Source: CATQHS01 sp963422655 (GTDB taxonomy: Bacteria; Actinomycetota; Acidimicrobiia; Acidimicrobiales; Aldehydirespiratoraceae). From it: a DNA stretch of 64,000 nt. The position numbers and the translations under genes were made by a program. The notes below the pieces were generated by a model. That model saw only the letters and a program-made list of their open reading frames with translations. It did no database searches and was not told the DNA's origin. Of the stretch, positions 39,101 to 51,100 are shown one piece after another (the stretch's first letter is position 1; each line of letters opens with the position of its first letter). The stretch covers positions 806,001 to 870,000 of the forward strand of contig OY730440.1 in assembly GCA_963422655.1 (NCBI GenBank). Reading direction: 5' to 3'.

Positions 39101-42100
39101 TCGCCGGGCCGGTGTTGGCCGGCGCGGTCCAGGCCACGCCCAGTTTCTCCACCCCTGGTGTGACTGTCGGCGCCCCCGGCGTTTCGGGTGCTTCGTTTTC
39201 ATCATCGGTGACCGTGACCGTGAACGTCTCGACGTCTGTGGCGTTGTGGATGTCGGTGACGGTCACCGCCACCACATAGGCGTTGTCACCATCGTCGTCG
39301 GTCGGGGTTTCGAAGTTCGGGGTCGTTTTGAAACTCAACGTCGCCTTCGACGAGTCGGTTGCGTTGACAGCGACGTCGAACAACGCCTTGTCGACGCCGC
39401 CGGTTATGTCCCACCTCAGTGCGCCGTCGTCGTCGTTGGTCGCCGCCAACACGATGTCAGCAGTGTTCTCCGGTATCGACCGCGCCTTGTCGGTGGTGAT
39501 AGCCGGGTCCCGGTTCGCGGTCGGGGTCCCCGACGTCGACGTCGACCAGCCGCTGGCACCTTCGGCGTTGACAGCGCGGACCTGAACCTCATAATCCGTC
39601 CCGCCGGTCAACCCGGTGATAGTGGCCTGCAGGTTCAGGCCCGGGTCCGGGCCCGGGATCCAAGCCCCCGGACCGCCGTATCGGATGTCGTATCCGGTGA
39701 TCGCCGGGCCGGTGTTGACCGGCGCATCCCAGGCCACGCCCAGTTTCTCCACCCCGGGCGTGACCGTCGGCGCCCCCGGCGCGGCCGGGGCCTCGGTGTC
39801 AACGTCGGTGACCGTGACCGTGAACGTCCGGGCGTCTGTGGCGTTGTGGATGTCGGTGACGGTCACCGCCACCACATAGGCGTTGTTCGTGTCGGCATCA
39901 GCAGGGGTTTCGAAGTTCGGGGCGGTTTTGAAACTCAACGTCGCCTGCTTCGAATCCGACTGGTTGACGGTGACGGTGAACGATGCCTGGTCGGTCCCGC
40001 CGGTGACCGCCCACCCCAGTACGCCGTCGTCGTCGTTGGTCGCCGCCAACGCGATGTCAGCAGTGTTCTCCTCGATCGACCGGGCCGCTGTGGTGGTGAT
40101 ATCGGGGGCCTGGTTCGCGGTCGGTGTCCCCGACGTCGACGTCGACCAGCCGCTGGCGCCTTCGGCGTTGACAGCGCGGACCTGAACCTCATAAGCCTGG
40201 GCGGTCAACCCGGTGATAGTGGTCTGCGGGTTCAGGCCCGGGTCCGGGCCCGGGGTCCATGACCCCGGACCCTCTCTGGTGCGGTATCGGATGTCGTATC
40301 CGGTGATCGCCGGGCCGGTGTTGACCGGCGCGGTCCAGGCCACACCCAGCGACAAAACCCCTGGTGTGACCGTCGGCGCCCCCGGCGTTTCGGGTGCTTC
40401 GGTGTCAACGTCGGTGACTGTGATGGTGAACGTCCGGGCGTCTGTGGCGTTGTGGATGTCGGTGACGGTCACCGCCACCACATAGGCATTGTCACCATCG
40501 TCGTCGGCGGGGTTCTCGAAATCGGGGGTCGTTTTGAAGCTCAGCGTCGCCTGCTTCGAATCCGACTGGTTGACGGTGACGGTGAACGATGCTTGGTCGG
40601 TCCCGCCGGTGACCGCCCACCTCAGTACGCCGTCGTCGTCGTTGGTCGCCGCCAACACGATGTCAGCAGTGTTCTCCGTCACAGACCGGGCCTTGTCGGT
40701 GGTGATAGCCGGGGCCTGGTTCGCGGTCGGGGTCCCCGACGTCGACGTCGACCAGCCGCTGGCACCTTCGGCGTTGCTGGCGCGGACCTGAACCTCATAA
40801 GCCTGGGCGGTCAACCCGGTGATAGTGGCCTGCCGGTTCAGGCCCGGGTCCGGGCCCGGGGTCCATGACCCCGGACCCTCTCTGGTGCGGTATTGGATGT
40901 CGTATCCGGTGATCGCCGGGCCGGTGTTGACCGGCGCGGTCCAGGCCACGTCCAGTTTCTCCACCCCGGGTGTGACTGTCGGCGCCCCCGGCGTCTCGGG
41001 TGCTTCGACCGCGTCGGTGACTGTGATGGTGAACGTCTCGACGTCTGTGGCGTTGTGGATGTCGGTGACGGTCACCGCCACCACATAGGCGTTGTTCGTG
41101 TCGGCATCAGCAGGGGTTTCGAAGTTCGGGGCGGTTTTGAAACTCAACGTCGCCTTCGACGAGTCGGTTGCGTCGACAGCGATGTCGAACGATGCTTGGT
41201 CGGTCCCGCCGGTGACCGCCCACCTCAGTACGCCGTCGTCGTCGTTGGTCGCCGCCAACGCCACAACGGTGGTGTTCTCCGGTATCGACCGGGCCTTGTC
41301 GGTGGTGATCGCCGGGGCCTGGTTCGCGGTCGGGGTCCCCGACGTCGACGCCGACCAGCCGCTGGCACCTTCGGCGTTGCTGGCGCGGACCTGAACCTCA
41401 TAAACCGTCCCGCCGGTCAACTTGTCGATATTGGTCTGCGGGTTCGTGCCCGGGTCCGGGCCCGGGGTCCATGACCCCGGACCCTCTCTGGTGCGGTATC
41501 GGATGTCGTATCCGGTGATCGCCGGGCCGGTGTTGGCCGGCGCGGTCCATGCCACGCCCAGTTTCTCCACCCCTGGCGTGACTGTCGGCGCCCCCGGCGT
41601 CTCGGGTGCTTCGGTGTCATCGTCGGTGACCGTGACCGTGAACGTCTCGACGTCTGTGGCGTTGTGGATGTCGGTTACGGTCACCGCCACCACATAGGCG
41701 TTGTTCGTGTCGGTATCAGCAGGATTCTCGAAGTTCGGGGCGGTGTCGAAGCTCAGCGTCGCCTTCTTCGAATCGGTCGGATCGACGGTCACGGTGAACA
41801 GGTCCTCATCGGCGCCGCCGGTAATCGCCCAGGCCAGTACGCCGTCGTCGTCGTTGGTCGCCCCCAACCCGACGTCAGCAGTGTTCTCCGTCACGGACTG
41901 CGCCGCGTTGGTGGTGATAGCCGGGTTCTGGTTCACCGTCGGGGTCCCCGACGTCGACGCCGACCAGCCACTGCGACCTTCGGCGTTGACAGCGCGGACC
42001 TGCACCTCATAAGCCTGAGCGCCGGTCAGCTTGTCGATAGTGGCCTGCCGGTCCGGGCCCGGACCCGGGCCCGGGGTCCAAACCCCCGAACTCCCCCTGA

Positions 42101-45100
42101 CGCGGTATTGGACTTCGTAACCGGTGATCGCCGGGCGGCCGGTGTTGGTCGGCGCAGCCCAGACCACGCCCAGCTTCAAAACCCCGGGCGTGACCGTCGG
42201 CGCGTCCGGCGCGTCCGGGACCTCGACCGCGTTGGTGACTGTGACGGTGAACGTCTCGGTGTCTGTAGCACCGTGGGCGTCGGTGACGCTCACCGTCACC
42301 ACATAAACATTGTCGCTGTCGGTATCAGCAGGGTTCTCGAAATCGGGGGCCGTGTCGAAGCTCAGCGTCGCCTTCTTCGAATCCCCCGGGTCGACGGTCA
42401 CGTCGAACAACGCCTCATCGGCGCCGCCGGTGACCGCCCATTGCAGTGCGCCGTCGTCGTCGTTGGTCGCCGCCAACCCGATGTCAGCAGTGTTCTCCGT
42501 CACAGACTGCGCCTTGTTGGTGGTGATAGCCGGGTCCTGGTTCGCGGTCGGGGTCCCCCTCTCGGACGCCGACCAGCCGCTGCGACCTTCAGAGTTGACA
42601 GCACGGACCTGCACCTCATAAGCCTGAGCGCCGGTCAGCTTGTCGATAGTGGCCTGCCGGTTGGTGCCCGGACCCGGGCCCGGGCCCGGGGTCCACGACA
42701 CCGAACCCACGGTGCGGTATCGGACGTCGTAGCCGGTGATCGCCGGGCCGGTGTTGGTCGGCGCAGCCCAGACCACGCCCAGCTCCAACACCCCCGGCGT
42801 GACCGTCGGCGCGCCCGGCGTCCCGGGTGCTTCGACCGCGTTGGTGACCGTGATGGTGAACGTGCGGGCGGTCGTGGCGCCGTGGATGTCGGTTACGGTC
42901 ACCGCCACCACATAGGCGTTGTTCGTGTCGGTATCAGCAGGATTCTCGAAGTTCGGGGCGGTGTCGAAGCTCAGCGTCGCCTTCTTCGAATCGGTCGTGT
43001 CGGCGGTGACGGTGAACAGGTCCTCATCGGCGCCGCCGGTAATGCTCCAGGCCAGTACGCCGTCGTCGTCGTTGGTCGCCGCCAACCCGATGTCAGCAGT
43101 GTTCTCCGGTATCGACGGCGTGGCTGTGGTGGTGATCGCCGGGTCCTGGTTCGCGGTCGGGGTCCCCGACGTCGACGCCGACCAGCCACTGCGACCTTCG
43201 GCGTTGACAGCGCGGACCTGAACCTCATAATCCGTGGCGCCGGTCAACCCGGAAATAGTGGCCTGCCGGTCTGTGCCCGGGTCCGGGCCCGGGGTCCACG
43301 ACACCGAACCCCCCACGGTGCGGTATTGGACGTCGTAGCCGGTGATCGCCGGGCCGGTGTTGGTCGGCGCATCCCAGACCACGCCCAGTTTCTCCACCCC
43401 GGGCGTGACCGTCGGCGCTCCCGGCGCGTCCGGGACCTCGTTTTCATCGTCGGTGACCGTGATGGTGAACGTCTCGACGTCTGTGGCGCCGTGGATGTCG
43501 GTGACGGTCACCGCCACCACATAGGCGTTGTCACCATCGTCGTCGGCGGGGTTCTCGAAATCGGGGGTCGTTTTGAAACTCAACGTCGCCTTCTTCGAAT
43601 CGTCCGGGTCGACGGTCACGTCGAACAGGTCCTCGTCGGCGCCGCCGGTAATGCTCCAGGCCAGTACGCCGTCGTCGTCGTTGGTCGCTACCAACCCGAT
43701 ACCAGCAGTGTTCTCCGGTATCGACGGCGTGGCTGTGGTGGTGATCGCCGGGGCCCGGTTCGCGGTCGGGGTCCCCCTCTCGGACGTCGACCAGGCCCCG
43801 GCACCCTCGTCGTTGCGGGCACGGACCTGCACCTCATAAGCCTGGGCTCCGGTCAGCTTGTCGATAGTCACCTGCCGGTTCAGGCCCGGGCCCGGGCCCG
43901 GGCCCGGGGTCCACGACACCGAACCCACGGTGCGGTATCGGACGTCGTAGCCGGTGATCGCCGGGCCGGTGTTGGTCGGCGCAGCCCAGACCACGCCCAG
44001 CTCCAACACCCCCGGCGTGACCGTCGGCGCGTCCGGCGCGTCCGGGACCTCGACCGCGTTGGTGACTGTGATCGTGAACGTCCGGGCCGCTGTGGCACCG
44101 TGGGCGTCGGTGACGGTCACCGCCACCACATAGGCGTTGTTCGTGTCGGTATCAGCAGGATTCTCGAAGTTCGGGGCGGTGTCGAAGCTCAGCGTCGCCT
44201 TCTTCGAGTCGGTCGGGTCGGCGGTGACGTTGAACAGGTTTTGGTCGGCGCCGCCGGTAATGCTCCAGGCCAGTACGCCGTCGTCGTCGTTGGTCGCCGC
44301 CAACGCCACATCGGCAGTGTTCTCCGTCACAGTCTGCGCCGCGTTGGTGGTGATAGCCGGGTTCTGGTTCACCGTCGGGGTGCCTTCCGTCGACGCCGAC
44401 CAGCCGCTGCGACCTTCAGAGTTGACAGCACGGACCTGCACCTCATAAGCCTGAGCGCCGGTCAGCTTGTCGATAGTGGCCTGCCGGTTGGTGCCCGGAC
44501 CCGGGGTCAGCGGGGTCCAAGCACTCGAACCGCTGACGGTGTATCGAACGTCGTATCCGGTGACCGCCGGGCCCGTGTTGGTCGGCGCATCCCAGACCAC
44601 GCCCAGTTTCTCCACCCCGGGCGTGACCGTCGGCGCTCCCGGCGCGTCCGGGACCTCGTTTTCATCGTCGGTGACCGTGACGGTGAACGTGCGGGCGGCT
44701 TCGGCATCGTGGACGTCGGTGACGGTCACCGTCACCACATAGGCGTTGTTCGTGTCGTCGTCGGTCGGGGTCTCGTAGTCGGGGGCCGTGTCGAAGCTCA
44801 GCGTCGCCTTCTTCGAATCCCCCGGGTCGACGGTCACGTCGAACAGGTCCTCGTCGGCGCCGCCGGTGACCGCCCATTGCAGTGCGCCGTCGTCGTCGTT
44901 GGTCGCTACCAACGCGATACCAGCAGTGTTCTCCGGTATCGACGGCGTGGCTGTGGTGGTGATAGCCGGGGGCTGGTTCGCGGTCGGGGTCCCCCTCTCG
45001 GACGCCGACCAGGCCCCGGCACCCTCGTCGTTGAGGGCGCGGACCCGAACCTGATAAGCCTGGGCGGTCAACCCGGAAATAGTCACCCGCCGGTCCGGGC

Positions 45101-48100
45101 CCGGGCCCGGGGTCAGCGGGGTCCATGACCCCGAACCGCTGATGGTGTATTGGACTTCGTAGCCGGTGATCGCCGGGCCGGTGTTGGTCGGCGCATCCCA
45201 AGCCACGCCCAGTTTCAACACCCCGGGCGTGACCGTCGGCGCGCCCGGCGTCCCGGGTGCTTCGACCGCGTTGGTGACCGTGACCGTGAACGTCCGGACG
45301 GCTTCGGCATCGTGGACGTCGGTGACGGTCACCGCCACCACATAGGCGTTGCCGCCACCGTCGGCTGTCGGGTTCTCGAAATCGGGGGCGGTTTTGAAGC
45401 TCAACGTCGCCTTCGACGAGTCGGTCGGGTCGGCGGTGACGTTGAACAGGTTTTGGTCGGCGCCGCCGGTAATGCTCCAGGCCAGTACGCCGTCGTCGTC
45501 GTTGGTCGCCCCCAACGCCACACCAGCAGTGTTCTCCGTCACAGACTGCGCCGCGTTGGTGGTGATAGCCGGGTTCTGGTTCGCGGTCGGGGTCCCCGAC
45601 GTCGACGCCGACCAGCCACTGCGACCTTCGGCGTTGACAGCGCGGACCTGAACCTCATAATCCGTGGCGCCGGTCAACCCGGAAATAGTGGCCTGCCGGT
45701 CTGTGCCCGGGTCCGGGCCCGGGGTCCACGACACCGAACCCCCCACGGTGCGGTATTGGACGTCGTAGCCGGTGATCGCCGGGCCGGTGTTGGTCGGCGC
45801 ATCCCAGACCACGCCCAGTTTCTCCACCCCGGGCGTGACCGTCGGCGCTCCCGGCGCGTCCGGGACCTCGTTTTCATCGTCGGTGACCGTGATGGTGAAC
45901 GTCTCGACGTCTGTGGCGCCGTGGATGTCGGTGACGGTCACCGTCACCACATAAACGTTGCCACCACCGTCGGCGGTCGGGTTCTCGAAATCGGGGGTCG
46001 TTTTGAAGCTCAGCGTCGCCTTCTTCGAATCGTCCGGGTCGACGGTGACGTTGAACAGGTTTTGGTCGGCGCCGCCGGTAATGCTCCAGGCCAGTACGCC
46101 GTCGTCGTCGTTGGTCGCTACCAACCCGATACCAGCAGTGTTCTCCGGTATCGACGGCGTGGCTGTGGTGGTGATCGCCGGGGCCCGGTTCGCGGTCGGG
46201 GTCCCCCTCTCGGACGTCGACCAGGCCCCGGCACCCTCGTCGTTGCGGGCACGGACCTGCACCTCATAAGCCTGGGCTCCGGTCAGCTTGTCGATAGTCA
46301 CCTGCCGGTTCAGGCCCGGGCCCGGGCCCGGGCCCGGGGTCCACGACACCGAACCCACGGTGCGGTATCGGACGTCGTAGCCGGTGATCGCCGGGCCGGT
46401 GTTGGTCGGCGCAGCCCAGACCACACCCAGCTCCAACACCCCCGGCGTGACCGTCGGCGCGCCCGGCGCCCCGGGTGCTTCGACCGCGTTGGTGACTGTG
46501 ATGGTGAACGTGCGGGCGGTCGTGGCGCCGTGGACGTCGGTGACGGTCACCGTCACCACATAGGCGTTGCCGCCACCGTCGGCTGTCGGGTTCTCGAAAT
46601 CGGGGGCGGTTTTGAAACTCAACGTCGCCTTCGACGAGTCGGTCGGGTCGGCGGTGACGTTGAACAGGTTTTGGTCGGCGCCGCCGGTAATGCTCCAGGC
46701 CAGTACGCCGTCGTCGTCGTTGGTCGCCGCCAACGCCACATCGGCAGTGTTCTCCGTCACAGTCTGCGCCGCGTTGGTGGTGATAGCCGGGTTCTGGTTC
46801 GCGGTCGGGGTCCCCCTCTCGGACGCCGACCAGTCCCCGGCACCCTCGTCGTTACGGGCACGGACCCGAACCTGATAAGCCTGGGCTCCGGTCAGCTTGT
46901 CGATAGTCACCCGCCGGTTCAGGCCCGGGCCCGGGGCCAGCGGGGTCCACGACACCGAACCCCCCACGGTGCGGTATTGGACGTCGTAGCCGGTGATCGC
47001 CGGGCCCGTGTTCGCCGGCGCATCCCAAGCCACGCCCAGCTTCTCCACCCCGGGCGTGACCGTCGGCGCTCCCGGCGCGTCCGGGACCTCGTTTTCATCG
47101 TCGGTGACCGTGATCGTGAACGTCCGGACCGCTGTGGCATCGTGGACGTCGGTGACGCTCACCGCCACCACATAAGCGTTGCCGCCACCGTCGGCGGTCG
47201 GGGCTTCGAAATCGGGGGCCGTGTCGAAACTCAACGTCGCCCGCTTCGAATCCGACTGGTCGACGGTCACGTCGAACAGGTCCTCGTCGGTGCCGCCGGT
47301 GACCGCCCACACCAGTACGCCGTCGTCGTCGTTGGTCGCTACCAACCCGACACCAGCAGTGTTCTCCGTCACGGACTGCGCCGCGTTGGTGGTGATAGCC
47401 GGGGCCTGGTTCGCGGTCGGGGTCCCCCTCTCGGACGCCGACCACGCCCCGGCACCCTCGTCGTTGCGGGCGCGGACCCGAACCTGATAAGCCTGGGCGC
47501 CGGTCAACCCGGAAATAGTGGCCCGCCGGTCGGTGCCCGGGCCCGGGCCCGGGGTCCAAACCCCCGAACCCCCGCTGACGCGGTACTGGACTTCGTAACC
47601 GGTGATCGCCGGGCCGGTGTTGGCCGGCGCATCCCAGGCCACGCCCAACGACAACACCCCCGGCGTGACCGTCACCGTCGGCGCGTCCGGGGCCTCGACC
47701 GCGTTGGTGACTGTGATCGTGAACGTCCGGGCCGCTGTGGCATCGTGGATGTCGGTGACGGTCACCGTCACCACATAAGCGTTGCCGCCACCGTCGGCGG
47801 TCGGGGCTTCGAAATCGGGGGCCGTGTCGAAGCTCAACGTCGCCTTCGACGAGTCGGTCGCATCGACGGTCACGTCGAACGATGCTTGGTCGGCGCCGCC
47901 GGTGACCGCCCATTGCAGTGCGCCGTCGTCGTCGTTGGTCGCTGCCAACCCGATGTCAGCAGTGTTCTCCGGTATCGACGGCGTGGCTGTGGTGGTGATA
48001 GCCGGGGGCTGGTTCGCGGTCGGGGTCCCCCTCTCGGACGCCGACCACGCCCCGGCACCCTCATCGTTGAGGGCGCGGACCCGAACCTCATAAGCCTGGG

Positions 48101-51100
48101 CGGTCAACCCGGAAATAGTGGCCCGCCGGTTCAGGCCCGGGCCCGGGGCCAGCGGGGTCCAAACCCCCGAACTCCCGGCACGGTACTGGACTTCGTAACC
48201 GGTGATCGCCGGGCGGCCGGTGTTGGTCGGCGCATCCCAAGCCACGCCCAACGACAACACCCCCGGCGTGACCGTCGGCGTCGGCGCGTCCGGGACCTCC
48301 GATACGTCGGTGACCGTGACCGTGAACGTCTCGGCGTCTGTAGCGCCGTGAACGTCGGTGACGCTCACCGCCACCACATAGGCGTTGTTCGTGTCGGTAT
48401 CAGCAGGATTCTCGAAGTTCGGGGCGGTTTTGAAACTCAACGTCGCCTGCTTCGAATCCCCCGGATCGGCGGTCACGTCGAACGATGCTTGGTCGGCGCC
48501 GCCGGTAATGCTCCAGGCCAGTACGCCGTCGTCGTCGTTGGTCGCCGCCAACGCGACACCAGCAGTGTTCTCCGGTATCGACGGCGTGGCTGTGGTGGTG
48601 ATCGCCGGGGCCTGGTTCGCGGTCGGGGTCCCCCTCTCGGACGTCGACCACGCCCCGGCACCCTCGTCGTTGAGGGCGCGGACCCGAACCTGATAAGCCT
48701 GGGCGGTCAACCCGGAAATAGTGGCCTGCCGGTTGGTGCCCGGGCCCGGGGCCAGCGGGGTCCAAACCCCCGAACCCCCGGCACGGTACTGGACTTCGTA
48801 TCCGGTGATCGCCGGGCGGCCGGTGTTGGTCGGCGCATCCCAGGCCACGCCCAACGACAACACCCCGGGCGTGACCGTCGGCGTCGGCGCGTCCGGGACC
48901 TCCGATACGTCGGTGACTGTGATCGTGAACGTCCGGGCCGCTGTGGCGCCGTGGACGTCGGTGACGGTCACCGTCACCACATAAGCGTTGTCGCTGTTGT
49001 CGTCAGCAGGGGTTTCGAAATCGGGGGCGGTTTCGAAGCTCAGCATCGCCTTCTTCGAATCCGCCCGGTCGACGGTCACGTCGAACAACGCCTCATCGGC
49101 GCCGCCCGTGATCGCCCAGGTCAGTGCGCCGTCGTCGTCGTTGGTCGCCGCCAACGCGATGTCAGCAGTGTTCTCCGGTATCGACGGCGTAGCCGTGGTA
49201 GTGAAAGCCGGAGGCCGGTTCGCGGTCGGGGTCCCCGACGTCGACGCCGACCAGCCGCTGCGACCTTCAGAGTTGACAGCACGGACCTGCACCTCATAAG
49301 CCTGAGCGCCGGTCAGCTTGTCGATAGTGGCCTGCCGGTTGGTGCCCGGACCCGGGGCCAGCGGGGTCCAAACCCCCGAATCCTTGATGGCGTATCGAAC
49401 GTCGTATCCGGTGACCGCCGGGCGGCCCGTGTTGGTCGGCGCATCCCAGACCACGCCCAGCTTCTCCACCCCGGGCGTGACCGTCGGCGCGCCCGGCGCG
49501 TCCGGGACCTCGACCGCGTCGGTGACCGTGACCGTGAACGTCCGAGCCGCTGTGGCATCGTGGACGTCGGTGACGCTCACCGCCACCACATAAGCGTTGC
49601 CGCCACCGTCGGCGGTCGGGGCTTCGAAATCGGGGACGGTGTCGAAACTCAACGTCGCCTGCTTCGAATCGTCGGGGTCGACGGTCACGGTGAACAGGTC
49701 CTCATCGGCGCCGCCGGTGACCGCCCACACCAGTACGCCGTCGTCGTCGTTGGTCGCTACCAACCCGACGTCAGCAGTGTTCTCCGTCACGGACTGCGCC
49801 GCGTTGGTGGTGATAGCCGGGTCCTGGTTCGCGGTCGGGGTCCCCCTCTCGGACGCCGACCACGCCCCGGCACCCTCATCGTTGAGGGCACGGACCCGAA
49901 CCTGATAAGCCTGGGCGGTCAACCCGGAAATAGTCGCCTGCCGGTTCAGGCCCGGGCCCGGGGCCAGCGGGGTCCAAACCCCCGAACCCCCGCTGACGCG
50001 GTACTGGACTTCGTAACCGGTGACCGCCGGGCCCGTGTTGGTCGGCGCATCCCAGGCCACGCCCAACGACAACACCCTCGGCGTGACCGTCGGCGCGCCC
50101 GGCGCGTCCGGGACCTCGACCGCGTTGGTGACTGTGATGGTGAACGTCCGGACCGCTTCGGCATCGTGGACGTCGGTGACGGTCACCGCCACCACATAGG
50201 CGTTGTCGCTGTCGGTATCAGCAGGGGTTTCGAAATCGGGGGCGGTTTTGAAGCTCAGCGTCGCCTGCTTCGAATCCGACTGGTCGACGGTCACGGTGAA
50301 CAGGTCCTCATCGGCGCCGCCGGTGACCGCCCAGGTCAGCGCGCCGTCGTCGTCGTTGGTCGCCCCCAACGCCACACCAGCAGTGTTCTCCGCGATCGAC
50401 CGGGCCGCTTTGGTGGTGATATCGGGGTTCTGGTTCACCGTCGGGGTGCCTTCCGTCGACGCCGACCAGCCGCTGCGACCTTCGGCGTTGACAGCACGGA
50501 CCTGCACCTGATAAGCCGTCCCGCCGGTCAACCCGGAAATAGTGGCCTGCCGGTCCAGGCCCGGGCCCGGGCCCGGGGTCCAAGCACTCGAACCGCTGAC
50601 GGTGTATTGGACTTCGTAACCGGTGATCGCCGGGCCGGTGTTGGTCGGCGCATCCCAAGCCACCTTCAGTTCCAATACCCCGGGCGTGACCGTCGGCGCG
50701 TCCGGCGCGTCCGGGACCTCGACCGCGTTGGTGACTGTGATCGTGAACGTCCGGACCGCTGTGGCACCGTGGACGTCGGTGACGGTCACCGCCACCACAT
50801 AAGCGTTGTCGCTGTTGTCGTCAGCAGGGGTTTCGAAATCGGGGGCGGTGTCGAAACTCAGCGTCGCCTTCTTCGAATCGGTCGGGTCGACGGTGACGGT
50901 GAACAGGTCCTCATCGGCGCCGCCGGTGACCGCCCAGGTCAGCGCGCCGTCGTCGTCGTTGGTCGCCCCCAACCCGACGTCAGCAGTGTTCTCCGTCACA
51001 GACTGCGCCGCGTTGGTGGTGATAGCCGGGTCCTGGTTCGCGGTCGGGGTCCCCGACGTCGACGCCGACCAGCCCCCGGCACCCTCGTCGTTGAGGGCAC

